A stretch of 64,000 nt of DNA from Thainema sp966674685 (lineage in GTDB: Bacteria > Cyanobacteriota > Cyanobacteriia > Phormidesmidales > Phormidesmidaceae): the NCBI GenBank assembly GCA_966674685.1, contig CBKWJC010000010.1, positions 29,801 to 93,800 of the forward strand. Reading direction: 5' to 3'. The notes under the pieces were generated by a model. That model searched no databases. It was not told the DNA's origin and saw nothing but the letters and a program-made list of their open reading frames with translations. Both the position numbers and the translations under genes were made by a program. Below, one piece after another: positions 42,453 through 51,384 of this stretch; the stretch's first letter is position 1; every line of letters begins with the position of its first letter.

Positions 42453-43376
42453 ATGACTTCAACTTCAGGGAAAAAGACGAATTGTGAATCAGCATTGTCC
42501 ACCGATCAAGCACCAATTTTTATCATTGGTGCACCTCGTTCAGGTAATACTTGGCTCGGAAAAGTTTTAGAAACACATGAGAATATTATCTGTTGGGACG
42601 AGACCAACAATCTTTGGACATTTGGAAACCTCGATAAACCAGATGATGTTCTATTAGCAGAAGATTGTAATTTATGGATATCACGATATATTCAGCAGCG
42701 ATTTGATTCATATCTTGCAGACAAATCAGCCCAAAGGGTGTGTGATAAGACTCCTAGAAATTGCTTGAGAGTTTTAATGATTAAGAAGGTTTTTCCTAAT
42801 GCAAAGTTTATTCTGCTTCTAAGAGATGGACGGTCAGTAATTAACTCAACTCAAAAAGAACTTCATCGTAATGGAGAGGAACCCATACATATTTTTTTAA
42901 AGAACCAACTAGCACAAACTTTCAGAAAGCTGAGGCAGATCACAATATGGGAAATACCAGGTTTAATTCCTAGTGCTATTTTTCGTATCAAAAGACTAAT
43001 GGGTTTACAGCTAAGTTATTGGGGAGCTAGACCACCGGGATGGAAAGAGTGGATCAACAACTATCCTGAACATGTTCTTTTAGCTAAACAGTGGTCAGCA
43101 ACGATCGAAACTGCAATAGAGCTTAGCCAGAAATTGCCTGTGGATAGCTTTTTAGAGATAAAGTACGAAGATTTAATGATTTATACAGAGCGAGAAATCC
43201 AAAAAATCGCTAGTTTTCTGAATTTGGAAAATGCGGAAGATGTAGTTAACTACGCCATTCAAACTGCTGATCCTAGGAGGATAGACAAATGGAGAAGTGA
43301 GTTAGATGACGCAAAGCTTGCAGATATAAAAGATATTGTGGAACCTACAATGAAAAAAATTGGCTATTCTTGGTAA
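42453..43376 (+). CDS. Sulfotransferase, number 2 (Sulfotransfer_3-like)
   Basis: A 307-aa protein. The PAPS loop is FIIGAPRSGNTWLGKVLE (~23-40), the 3'-phosphate motif is LLLRDGRSVINST (near 122-134), and KTPRNCLRV between them is typical of the Sulfotransfer_1/3 group with CDKTP. A Trp-rich lid (YWGARPPGWKEW) and a conserved end (LEIKYEDLMIYTEREIQKIASFL) follow. It is only distantly related to the other two sulfotransferases of the cluster, which suggests a different target position. Cytoplasmic. Confidence 0.9.
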   Translation: MTSTSGKKTNCESALSTDQAPIFIIGAPRSGNTWLGKVLETHENIICWDETNNLWTFGNLDKPDDVLLAEDCNLWISRYIQQRFDSYLADKSAQRVCDKTPRNCLRVLMIKKVFPNAKFILLLRDGRSVINSTQKELHRNGEEPIHIFLKNQLAQTFRKLRQITIWEIPGLIPSAIFRIKRLMGLQLSYWGARPPGWKEWINNYPEHVLLAKQWSATIETAIELSQKLPVDSFLEIKYEDLMIYTEREIQKIASFLNLENAEDVVNYAIQTADPRRIDKWRSELDDAKLADIKDIVEPTMKKIGYSW

Positions 43377-43409
43377 CTTTTCACCTACATAACAAAGGTC
43401 GTTAGCGTC

Positions 43410-44570
43410 ATGAAAATTTGTTTAGTAACGCACAGCCTGATCAAAGGTGATGGACAAGGCCGAGTTAATTATGAAGTTGCAAGAGAAGCAATACGTAGAG
43501 GTCATGAGTTAACTGTTTTAGCTTCTGACATTGCAGATGATCTGAAAGCGAAAGCTGCTGTGACGTGGATAAAAATTTCAGTTGAAAAACTGCCTTCTGA
43601 AATTTTAAGGAACATTTACTTTTCATTTATCAGCGCTGTTTGGATTAAACGGAATAAAAATAAATTTGACATCATAAAAGTCAATGGAGCAATAACTAAT
43701 GTTTTTTCTGATGTCAATGCAGTTCATTTTATACATAGCTCCTGGCTAACTTCATCAACTCATACAAGCAAAATACACAAAGGTTTCTATGGTTGTTATC
43801 AGTGGATTTATACGTGGCTTAATTCTTATTGGGAAAAACAAGCCTTTAGAAAGGCTAAAGTGGTTGTGGCAGTTTCTCAAAGAATAGCTAACGAGCTAAT
43901 TAGCATAGGGGTACCAGCAAACAAGATACAGATTGTTTTGAACGGAGTAGACCTTCAAGAGTTTTCACCTAGCCCTAGCGATCGCAATCTACTAGGGTTA
44001 CCTGAAAAATCTCCTCTTGCAATCTTTGTAGGAGATATACAGACTCCGCGCAAGAACTTAGACAGTGTACTTCAAGCTCTTGCTCAAGTTCCTTCACTTC
44101 ATCTCGCTGTTGCGGGAGGGGTAGAAGGTAGTCCTTACCCCAAATTGGCTCAACAATTAAATATTGACGATCGAGTACATTTTTTGGGCTACCGGAGCGA
44201 TATTTCACAACTCATGCAAGCAACTGACTTTCTGGTATTTCCTTCACGCTATGAACCTTGGGGTTTAGTTGTTGTAGAAGCGATGGCAACGGGTTTGCCT
44301 GTTATTACAGCAAGTACGGTGGGTGCAGCCGAATTGATAACTAATAAGAACGGCATTGTGTTAGAAGATCCGAATGACATACCAGCTTTGCTCCGGGCAA
44401 TGGTTCAGCTTACAGATAACCCTACATATAGACAAAAGATGGGAAAAGCTGCCTATGAAAGTGTTCGAGCCTATAGTTGGGAAAAAATGTCGGCTCAATA
44501 TATTGACCTCTTTGAAGCAATTCAGAAGCAGCAAGCTGTTAATGAAGCTTCTTTACATCAACTGAGTTAG
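43410..44570 (+). CDS. GT4 family glycosyltransferase
   Basis: A 386-aa GT-B enzyme beginning KICLVTHSLIKGDGQGRVNYEVAREAIRRGH, with VVVAVSQRIANELISIGVP and NGVDLQEFSPS in the linker and a donor half containing FVGDIQTPRKNLDSVLQAL, GGVEGSPYPKLAQ and FPSRYEPWGLVVVEAMATGLPVITAS. It transfers a sugar in repeat-unit assembly. The second HIP1 octamer of the AT-rich block is at 43978 inside this gene. Confidence 0.92.
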   Translation: MKICLVTHSLIKGDGQGRVNYEVAREAIRRGHELTVLASDIADDLKAKAAVTWIKISVEKLPSEILRNIYFSFISAVWIKRNKNKFDIIKVNGAITNVFSDVNAVHFIHSSWLTSSTHTSKIHKGFYGCYQWIYTWLNSYWEKQAFRKAKVVVAVSQRIANELISIGVPANKIQIVLNGVDLQEFSPSPSDRNLLGLPEKSPLAIFVGDIQTPRKNLDSVLQALAQVPSLHLAVAGGVEGSPYPKLAQQLNIDDRVHFLGYRSDISQLMQATDFLVFPSRYEPWGLVVVEAMATGLPVITASTVGAAELITNKNGIVLEDPNDIPALLRAMVQLTDNPTYRQKMGKAAYESVRAYSWEKMSAQYIDLFEAIQKQQAVNEASLHQLS

Positions 44571-44603
44571 TCAACCTATACAGCATGATTTAGGAGATTT
44601 GTT

Positions 44604-45380
44604 ATGACTGATAGAAATCTTTTGTTACTGACTGCAACGATTACGCCAAAATCAGGTGTGCCTAATCTGAAGCGGGCCGATCCCACACAACGATTACAAG
44701 ACTATGCTAAAGCCTTAAAGTTTTATGCAAAACAAATCCATCATTCTTACGATGGAATTGTATTTATTGAGAACTCAAACTCAAATATCACTTCTTTAGA
44801 ATCGATGGTTAACAGCTTAGGAATTAAAGAAAAAGTTGAATTTATTGTATTCAATGGGCTTGATTACCCACCGCATTATGATAGAGGGTATGGAGAGTTC
44901 AAGCTTTTGGACTATGGTATGTCTAATTCTAAGTTGATTGCTGGCTCTGAAGATAGGGAAACCGTCATATGGAAAGTCACCGGACGTTACATCATTCAAA
45001 ATATTGATAAGGTAATCAAAAACGCACCTAAAAATTTTGATTTATACTGTAACTGTCGAAACTATCCAAAGCATTGGGTCGATACTTACTTGATGGCTTG
45101 GACACCAGCCGGATATGAGATGTGTATCCGGGATATTTATCCTAGGCTTAAGACGAATGTTGCTGGCATCCCAGAGGGAACTGCTGCTGAAGAACTCTTC
45201 CGCAGTTGGCTTGAGCAACGGTTTATTCGCAAGAATTCAAATATTGTTCGTCGCTTCAGAGTTACACCTTCTTTAGAAGGAATTCGTGGCGCAGATAATC
45301 GGAATTATTCTGCTGATGATTCTTGGAAGTTTTATGCCAGAAATATGTTTCAAACTTTGACCCCTTGGCTTTGGCTTTAG
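44604..45380 (+). CDS. Hypothetical protein of the cluster, possible GT-A-type glycosyltransferase
   Basis: A 258-aa soluble protein that I cannot place in a named family. The start is LLLLTATITPKSGVPNLKRADPTQRL, followed by an alternating strand/helix pattern (YDGIVFIENS, KVEFIVFNGLDYP), then GYGEFKLLDYGMSNS and IWKVTGRYIIQNID, a KxTGRY signature that I associate with GT-A-like enzymes of capsule loci. There is no clear DxD, although IRGADNR near the end is acidic. An SD AGGAGA precedes the ATG. Its position between a GT4 and a sulfotransferase supports a role in glycan synthesis. Confidence 0.6.
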   Translation: MTDRNLLLLTATITPKSGVPNLKRADPTQRLQDYAKALKFYAKQIHHSYDGIVFIENSNSNITSLESMVNSLGIKEKVEFIVFNGLDYPPHYDRGYGEFKLLDYGMSNSKLIAGSEDRETVIWKVTGRYIIQNIDKVIKNAPKNFDLYCNCRNYPKHWVDTYLMAWTPAGYEMCIRDIYPRLKTNVAGIPEGTAAEELFRSWLEQRFIRKNSNIVRRFRVTPSLEGIRGADNRNYSADDSWKFYARNMFQTLTPWLWL

Positions 45381-45423
45381 TGGTTTTGGATGTCGTGTTA
45401 AATCTGAAATTACTCATCTAACT

Positions 45424-46089
45424 ATGAACAGTTTAAATTTTCACTACTCTCGGCTGAAAACTGAATTTCGATATTCTATATGGGTCAATCTAAAACGCAG
45501 TTATCCATCTAGTTCTGATAAATTTCAAACAATTTTCATTCATATACCCAAAACAGCAGGCACGAGCATTTATCGATTAATTGGATATACCTACATTGGG
45601 CATGTTCCATTTTCGTGGTACAAGAATAGGAGTCCTGACAAGTTCAACACCTACTTTAAGTTTGCAGTTGTCCGTAATCCCTGGGACAGGCTTGTTTCCA
45701 CTTTTTTTTATTTAAAAAAAGGTGGGAGCAATGCAATGGATTCTTATTGGGCCAGTAAAAATCTGGCTCAGTTTAGTGACTTCAATGATTTTGTATGTGA
45801 TTGGCTGAGTAAAGACAATTCCAATTCCTGGATGCATTTTGTGCCCCAATACAAGTTCATTTATGATGAAAACAAACAAATACAAGTAGATTATCTGCTG
45901 AGGTTCGAAAATCTTGCTGAAGACTTTGATTATGTTAGCAAGCGATTAAATCTTGAGCGAAGTTTGCCCCATGTTAATGCCAGTTCAAGAAGCAAGTATC
46001 AAGATTATTATACTAACAAGACAAGAGATATCGTTGCGGATATCTATGCCGAGGATATTGATTTATTCGGGTATTCATTTGAAGATTGA
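45424..46089 (+). CDS. Sulfotransferase, number 3 (Sulfotransfer_2 family)
   Basis: A 221-aa protein. The PAPS loop is IFIHIPKTAGTSIYRL (~37-52) and the 3'-phosphate motif is FAVVRNPWDRLVSTFFYL (~79-96), the diagnostic pair of the Sulfotransfer_2 (carbohydrate sulfotransferase) family; FVPQYKFIYDENKQIQVDYLLRFENLAEDF is also typical. Family members sulfate sugars such as chondroitin or bacterial glycans. It is the last gene of the AT-rich block; a 478-nt gap follows. Confidence 0.9.
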   Translation: MNSLNFHYSRLKTEFRYSIWVNLKRSYPSSSDKFQTIFIHIPKTAGTSIYRLIGYTYIGHVPFSWYKNRSPDKFNTYFKFAVVRNPWDRLVSTFFYLKKGGSNAMDSYWASKNLAQFSDFNDFVCDWLSKDNSNSWMHFVPQYKFIYDENKQIQVDYLLRFENLAEDFDYVSKRLNLERSLPHVNASSRSKYQDYYTNKTRDIVADIYAEDIDLFGYSFED

Positions 46090-46567
46090 AGATTAAGCTC
46101 TGTAGTTTGTTTTGTTTAGACGCTCAAGAACAGTAACCTTGTATATTCAATCAATATTTACTAAAACACAAGCTAGGTGATCACCACGAATAAATTCAAG
46201 ACAGGGTTTACTTGATTGGGCTATCTCTTAAGAAAGATGTCGCTGATTATATCTCTGGGATTTCCCTATATTTAGTTCGAAAATAGGGTACATCTTCGCT
46301 GTATTACAATGCTCTATAAGCTGCGAACTCTATCAGATAAGGGTCTCGAATTTTGTAGAAATTCTGCAACATATAGAGACTAGGAGAACCTATTTTAGAT
46401 TGATAAAGTTTAGCTGAAGCTGAAAAAACTTCCTGTTTTAAATACTTAGCCCAGTATAAGTAAATATACAGTTTCGATTTCGTCTTATTCCGAAAAGATA
46501 GTTTATTTCGGATGTTGATCGCGCAATAACTGCAAGATGTATTTATTCTGCTGAGTGGCTAATCACA
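46090..46567. other. AT-rich gap before the rfb genes
   Basis: A 478-base gene-free stretch between sulfotransferase 3 and rfbC. It has only short palindromes (GGTGATCACC at 46176-46185; GTCTC...GAGAC around 46345-46380). It probably contains a promoter for the rfb sub-operon, but no box is convincing. It marks the right edge of the AT-rich block. Confidence 0.5.
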
Positions 46568-47113
46568 ATGAACATTCATTCTACCAAGCTAGCCAAAGTG
46601 TTAGTGATTGAACCTACTGTGTTTGGAGATGAAAGAGGATTTTTCTTAGAGAGCTTTAATCAAAAAGTTTTTGAGGAAAAGGCTAATACAAATTACACGT
46701 TCGTTCAGGACAACCATTCTCGTTCAGTCAAAAATGTTCTGCGTGGACTGCATTACCAAATTCATCAAGCTCAGGGAAAGTTAGTCAGAGCAATCGTTGG
46801 CGAGATTTTTGATGTAGCTGTTGATGTTCGTGGAAGTTCCCCTACTTTTGGTCAATGGGTTGGCACTGTACTTTCGGCAAAAAATAAAAAGCAACTTTGG
46901 ATACCTCCCGGTTTTGCACATGGATTCTTAGTTCTTTCTGATGTTGCTGAAGTGATATATAAAACAACTGATTACTATGCACCCCAGTATGAACGAAGTA
47001 TTCTCTGGAATGATCCAGATTTGGCGATTGATTGGCCTCTGGTTGAAGCTCCAATTTTGTCTCAGAAAGATCAGACAGGACAGCCCTTCAAATCAGCAGA
47101 GGTTTATGCATGA
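46568..47113 (+). CDS. rfbC: dTDP-4-dehydrorhamnose 3,5-epimerase
   Basis: A 181-aa cupin enzyme, third step of dTDP-L-rhamnose synthesis. The signature is intact: FGDERGFFLESFNQ, FVQDNHSRSVKNVLRGLHYQ (catalytic His near 62), GEIFDVAVDVRGSSPTFGQW, and WIPPGFAHGFLVLSD, ending with IDWP. Length is normal. The stop overlaps the rfbD start (ATGATG), so they are coupled. Confidence 0.95.
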   Translation: MNIHSTKLAKVLVIEPTVFGDERGFFLESFNQKVFEEKANTNYTFVQDNHSRSVKNVLRGLHYQIHQAQGKLVRAIVGEIFDVAVDVRGSSPTFGQWVGTVLSAKNKKQLWIPPGFAHGFLVLSDVAEVIYKTTDYYAPQYERSILWNDPDLAIDWPLVEAPILSQKDQTGQPFKSAEVYA

Positions 47114-48030
47114 TGCGGATTTTATTGTTTGGCTCAACTGGACAACTAGGGCAAGAATGTTTGTCTGTTCTATCTGATAAAGAGGTGACAGCAGTTGGTC
47201 GGGAGCAGGTTGATCTAACTGATCCCGCAGCAATTAGTCGAACGATTGTTGACTATTATCCAGATTTAATTATCAACACAGCAGCTTATACGGCGGTTGA
47301 TAAAGCTGAGGTTGAATCTGATTTGGCTTTTGCGGTCAATGAAACAGCACCTCGCGCGATCGCAACTGCGGCTCAGCAAATCAGCGCTAGTTTCATCCAT
47401 GTGTCTACAGACTATGTGTTTAACGGTCATAGCCATTTGCCGTATCAGGAAATTGATCCGACGCAGCCGATTGGGGTGTATGGACAGTCTAAACTTGCGG
47501 GTGAAGCGGCTGTGCAGCAGGAGTGCGATCTCAGCATTATCCTTCGTACAGCCTGGGTTTATAGCGCCTATGGCAAGGGAAACTTTGTCAAAACCATGCT
47601 GAAGTTAGGCAGTGAGCGCGAATCGATCAAGGTGGTGATGGATCAGATTGGTTCACCGACTTGGGCCCAATACGTTGCGGAGGCGATTCATCAACTCGTG
47701 CCGTTGATGACTGAATCACGCTTTGATCTAGAACCCAAAGGCATTTACCACTGTACAAATAGTGGCGTAGCGAGCTGGTACGATTTTGCGATCGCAATTT
47801 TTGAAGAAGCTCACCAGATTGGTTTTCCCTTACGAGTGAAGAGGGTGGAGCCGATTACGACCGCTCAATTTCCTACGGCTGCACAGCGCCCGCCATACTC
47901 CGTCTTGTCTAACAAAAAATTGGACTTAGTTTTGGGCAGTTCTGCCCCCTACTGGCGCACTAGCTTACGACAGATGCTTAGCCAACTTTACACCAAGACC
48001 TATGAAAGCACTTATTCTCTCCGGCGGTAA
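47110..48030 (+). CDS. rfbD: dTDP-4-dehydrorhamnose reductase
   Basis: A 306-aa NAD(P)H-dependent SDR-extended enzyme giving dTDP-L-rhamnose, the last step. The Rossmann motif is LLFGSTGQLGQE (~5-16), the Tyr/Lys pair is in YGQSKLAGE, and IIRTAWVYS (ILRTAWVYSAYG) is typical. It starts at ATG 47110 or ATG 47113, overlapping rfbC by 4 nt, and its C-terminus overlaps rfbA by 29 nt, an unusually compact arrangement. Confidence 0.94.
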   Translation: MMRILLFGSTGQLGQECLSVLSDKEVTAVGREQVDLTDPAAISRTIVDYYPDLIINTAAYTAVDKAEVESDLAFAVNETAPRAIATAAQQISASFIHVSTDYVFNGHSHLPYQEIDPTQPIGVYGQSKLAGEAAVQQECDLSIILRTAWVYSAYGKGNFVKTMLKLGSERESIKVVMDQIGSPTWAQYVAEAIHQLVPLMTESRFDLEPKGIYHCTNSGVASWYDFAIAIFEEAHQIGFPLRVKRVEPITTAQFPTAAQRPPYSVLSNKKLDLVLGSSAPYWRTSLRQMLSQLYTKTYESTYSLRR

Positions 48031-49075
48031 GGGTACGCGCCTGCGTCCCTTGACCTACACCGGAGCCAAACAACTTGTTCCCGTTTGCAACAAACCAATT
48101 CTTTGGTACGGCATTGAAGCCATTGTTGCCGCAGGAATTACCGATATTGGCATTATCATCAGTCCTGAAACGGGGGAAGAAGTCAAAAGTGTTACGGGTA
48201 ATGGAGATCGGTTTGACGCTCGCATTACCTACATTTTGCAAGACCAGCCCGCCGGATTGGCTCATGCGGTCAAAATTGCCCAGCCGTTTTTGGGTGATGC
48301 CCCCTTTGTGATGTATTTAGGGGATAACTTGATTCAAGACACCCTACATCGATTCTGCGACACATTCAAATCCCGCCAGCTCGAAACGCTAACCCTGTTA
48401 AAGTCAGTCCCCAATCCGACAGCCTTTGGTGTGGCAGAAGTTGACGCGAGCGGCAAGATTCTGCGACTAGTGGAAAAACCACAGCATCCCCCCTCAGACT
48501 TGGCTCTGGTTGGAGTGTATTTCTTCTCGGCAGCAATTCATGAGGTGATTGCAACGCTTCGGCCTTCGGCACGGGGTGAGTTAGAAATTACGGATGCAAT
48601 TCAAGCCTTGATTGACCAAGATAAAGCGGTGGAAGCATTACAGCTAGAGGGCTGGTGGCTTGATACAGGCAAAAAAGATGACCTGCTAGAGGCCAATCGC
48701 ATCATTTTAGATGCCTGTACCGACTGTACGATTGCTGGAGACGTTGACGAACAGAGCCAAGTGATTGGTCGAGTAACGGTGGGGTCTGGCACTCGCATTA
48801 TTAACAGCACCATTCGTGGCCCTGTCACCATCGGCGACAACTGTCATCTCGAAAACTGCTTCATTGGCCCCTATAGCAGTATTGCTGATCAAACAACGCT
48901 GGTTGATATGGATCTAGAACACAGCGTTATTCTGCGCGGTGCCCGACTCGAAAATATTCATCATCGGATTGTCGATAGCCTGATCGGTCAGAACGCTTGC
49001 CTCAAACCTGCCTCTTCTCGACCTAAAGCGGTTCGCCTGATGATTGGCGATGACTGTCAGATTGAAATGGTGTAA
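48002..49075 (+). CDS. rfbA: Glucose-1-phosphate thymidylyltransferase, long form
   Basis: A 357-aa nucleotidyltransferase: MKALILSGGKGTRLRPLT is the catalytic loop, with NKPILWYGIEAI, YLGDNLI and EKPQHPPSDLALVGVYFF. It makes dTDP-glucose. The C-terminal ~110 residues have hexapeptide (left-handed beta helix) repeats (VGSGTRIINSTIRGPVTIGDNCHLENCFIGPYSSI), the RmlA long form found in cyanobacteria and actinomycetes, instead of the ~290-aa form. Overlaps rfbD. Confidence 0.93.
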   Translation: MKALILSGGKGTRLRPLTYTGAKQLVPVCNKPILWYGIEAIVAAGITDIGIIISPETGEEVKSVTGNGDRFDARITYILQDQPAGLAHAVKIAQPFLGDAPFVMYLGDNLIQDTLHRFCDTFKSRQLETLTLLKSVPNPTAFGVAEVDASGKILRLVEKPQHPPSDLALVGVYFFSAAIHEVIATLRPSARGELEITDAIQALIDQDKAVEALQLEGWWLDTGKKDDLLEANRIILDACTDCTIAGDVDEQSQVIGRVTVGSGTRIINSTIRGPVTIGDNCHLENCFIGPYSSIADQTTLVDMDLEHSVILRGARLENIHHRIVDSLIGQNACLKPASSRPKAVRLMIGDDCQIEMV

Positions 49076-49086
49076 GGATTCTTCCT

Positions 49087-50229
49087 ATGACGCTGTCTAC
49101 CCCTGAAACATCTCTCCTAACCCCATCGTGCGCGAATCGGCGATTGCTGATTACGGGTGGAGCAGGCTTTATTGGCTCCAACTTTGTTCATCACTGGAGC
49201 AAGCAACATCCCCGCGATCGCATTGTGGTACTAGATGCGCTGACCTATGCTGGCAACCGCAGCAGCCTAGCTGATTTGGACACTCAGCCAAATTTCCGAT
49301 TTGTGCAGGGCAATATTTGCGATCGCGCCCTCGTTGATGCTCTGCTGCGAGACGAACAGATTGATACCGTGGCTCACTTTGCCGCCGAATCGCACGTTGA
49401 CCGCTCCATTCTGGGGCCGAATGCATTTGTGCAAACCAATATCGTTGGCACGTTTACCCTGTTGGAAGCAGTTCGTCATTATTGGTCTAAAGCCTCGACA
49501 CAGTCTACATTTCCCGATCACTGTCGGTTCCTCCATGTATCAACCGATGAAGTCTTCGGCAGTTTAGGATCTGACGATCCAGCCTTTTGCGAAACCACAC
49601 CCTATGCACCCAACAGTCCCTACTCTGCGTCTAAAGCTGGAAGCGATCATTTAGTGCGAGCCTATCACCACACGTATGGATTACCAACCCTGATCACCAA
49701 TTGCTCCAATAACTATGGGCCGTACCATTTTCCAGAAAAGCTGATTCCGTTGATGTGCATCAACATTTTGCTGGGTAAACCCCTCCCTGTTTACGGCGAC
49801 GGCCAAAATGTTCGTGACTGGCTTTATGTCAACGATCACTGCCGCGCACTGGATAGTGTGATTCAGCAAGGGAAACCGGGCGAAACCTATGCGATTGGGG
49901 GCAATAACGAAGTCAAAAACATTGATCTGGTTCATGTGCTATGTGACTTGATGGATGAGATGGTGCCCGATTTACCTGTTCGTCCGGCTCGCAGTTTGAT
50001 TACCTTCGTGAAAGATCGCCCTGGTCATGATCGTCGCTACGCCATTGATGCCACCAAACTCAAAATAGAACTCGGCTGGTCACCCTCTGTTACGCTCCAG
50101 GACGGACTGCGCCAGACTATTGCCTGGTATCTCGCTCATCCGCACTGGTGGCAACCGCTGCTCTCAGAGGACTATCAGATCTACTATCAGCGCGTTTATG
50201 GGGATTCGTCTTATGCAGCCCTGTCCTAG
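49087..50229 (+). CDS. rfbB: dTDP-glucose 4,6-dehydratase
   Basis: A 380-aa extended SDR, second step of the pathway. NAD loop LITGGAGFIGSNFVHHW (~20-36), VDRSI, catalytic STDEVFGSLG, the Tyr/Lys pair YSASKAGSDHLV and NCSNNYGPYHFPEKLIPL are all present. A ~15-residue N-terminal extension precedes the Rossmann strand. The end overlaps the start of the next GT4 gene by 17 nt. With rfbC, D and A it makes the pathway complete. Confidence 0.95.
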   Translation: MTLSTPETSLLTPSCANRRLLITGGAGFIGSNFVHHWSKQHPRDRIVVLDALTYAGNRSSLADLDTQPNFRFVQGNICDRALVDALLRDEQIDTVAHFAAESHVDRSILGPNAFVQTNIVGTFTLLEAVRHYWSKASTQSTFPDHCRFLHVSTDEVFGSLGSDDPAFCETTPYAPNSPYSASKAGSDHLVRAYHHTYGLPTLITNCSNNYGPYHFPEKLIPLMCINILLGKPLPVYGDGQNVRDWLYVNDHCRALDSVIQQGKPGETYAIGGNNEVKNIDLVHVLCDLMDEMVPDLPVRPARSLITFVKDRPGHDRRYAIDATKLKIELGWSPSVTLQDGLRQTIAWYLAHPHWWQPLLSEDYQIYYQRVYGDSSYAALS

Positions 50230-51352
50230 AACGGCGGTGATTGGAAATACCTGGTTCCCCGATCAGTCCGGCGGACTGGATCGGTATGTTTATGAGCTTG
50301 TTCAAACTCTTGCAGCTTCAGAGATCCCTATTGACTTGTTTGGCATTGGGTTGCCGAGCCAAAGTCCCTGGTCATCGGTTCAGTTGCATAACTTAGCTGA
50401 TGTCGATTTGTCCCTGAGACAACGACTCATGGCGGCTTATCAGCAGTCTCGCCGTCTTACCCATGCTCGGCTTGAGGCCGTTAATATTCACTTTGCCCTT
50501 TATGGTCTAGCAGCCCTACCTCATCTGCCTAGAGATGTGCCGATTACCTGCACGTTTCATGGGCCTTGGGCGATCGAAAGTCAAGCCGAACGAGAGAATC
50601 CGCTGAGCGTTTGGTTCAAGCAGCAAATTGAAACGCTGGTTTATCGGCGTTGCGATCGCTTTATTGTTTTGAGCAAAGCCTTTGGTGAAATTCTGCATCG
50701 GCAGTATGGCATTCCCTGGGACAAAATCTACGTGATTCCCGGCGGTGTTGATACTCAACGGTTTCAACCCAACCTATCTCGTCAGCAGGCGCGTGAGCAG
50801 CTCGGCTGGCCGTCGGATCGCTTTATTTTGTTTACGCCTCGTCGTTTGGTACACCGGATGGGGCTGGGTCAATTACTCAGCGCGATCGCACATCTTGAGG
50901 CTCACAAATCAGACCTGTGGCTTGCGATCGCAGGCAAAGGCCCGCTCCGAGAGGCTCTAGAGCGTCAGGCGGCTGAGCTAGGGCTGAGCCATCACGTCAA
51001 ATTTCTGGGCTTTTTACCCGATGAGCAGTTGCCAGTTGCCTACCAGGCGGCTGATCTAACTGTGATGCCAAGCCAATCTCTAGAAGGCTTTGGGCTTGTG
51101 CTTTTGGAGTCTCTAGCTAGCGGTACTCCTGCCCTCTGTACGCCTGTTGGCGGTATGCCAGAAGTAATTGGCGATCTGTGCCCAGAGTTGATTACGGCAT
51201 CTACGAGCGATCAGGCCATAGCTCAAACGTTGACAGATATCCTTTCTGGACATGTACAGGTATGCGATCGCAACACCTGCCGCACCTACGCATCTACCCG
51301 TTTTAACTGGCCCAATATTGCTAGCCAAGTTCGGAGAGTACTGTTGGACTAA
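50213..51352 (+). CDS. GT4 family glycosyltransferase
   Basis: A ~379-aa GT-B enzyme with the acceptor-side glycine loop in FPDQSGGLDRYVYELVQTL and the donor half VIPGGVDTQRFQPNLSRQQAREQLG, FTPRRLVHRMGLGQLLSAI, IAGKGPLREALERQ and PSQSLEGFGLVLLESLASGTPAL. Adjacent to the rfb genes, so it is the best candidate for the rhamnosyltransferase; this is inference. Start at ATG 50213 has GGGGA at good spacing; ATG 50198 is also possible. It returns to HIP1-rich, GC-richer composition. Confidence 0.9.
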   Translation: MQPCPRTAVIGNTWFPDQSGGLDRYVYELVQTLAASEIPIDLFGIGLPSQSPWSSVQLHNLADVDLSLRQRLMAAYQQSRRLTHARLEAVNIHFALYGLAALPHLPRDVPITCTFHGPWAIESQAERENPLSVWFKQQIETLVYRRCDRFIVLSKAFGEILHRQYGIPWDKIYVIPGGVDTQRFQPNLSRQQAREQLGWPSDRFILFTPRRLVHRMGLGQLLSAIAHLEAHKSDLWLAIAGKGPLREALERQAAELGLSHHVKFLGFLPDEQLPVAYQAADLTVMPSQSLEGFGLVLLESLASGTPALCTPVGGMPEVIGDLCPELITASTSDQAIAQTLTDILSGHVQVCDRNTCRTYASTRFNWPNIASQVRRVLLD

Positions 51353-51384
51353 ATACAACACGACAATGTGATTTAGAAATTCAG

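Noticed and set aside
46090..46567. tRNA or small RNA gene in the rfbC upstream gap
   Set aside because: No T-arm consensus or cloverleaf was found; only short palindromes.
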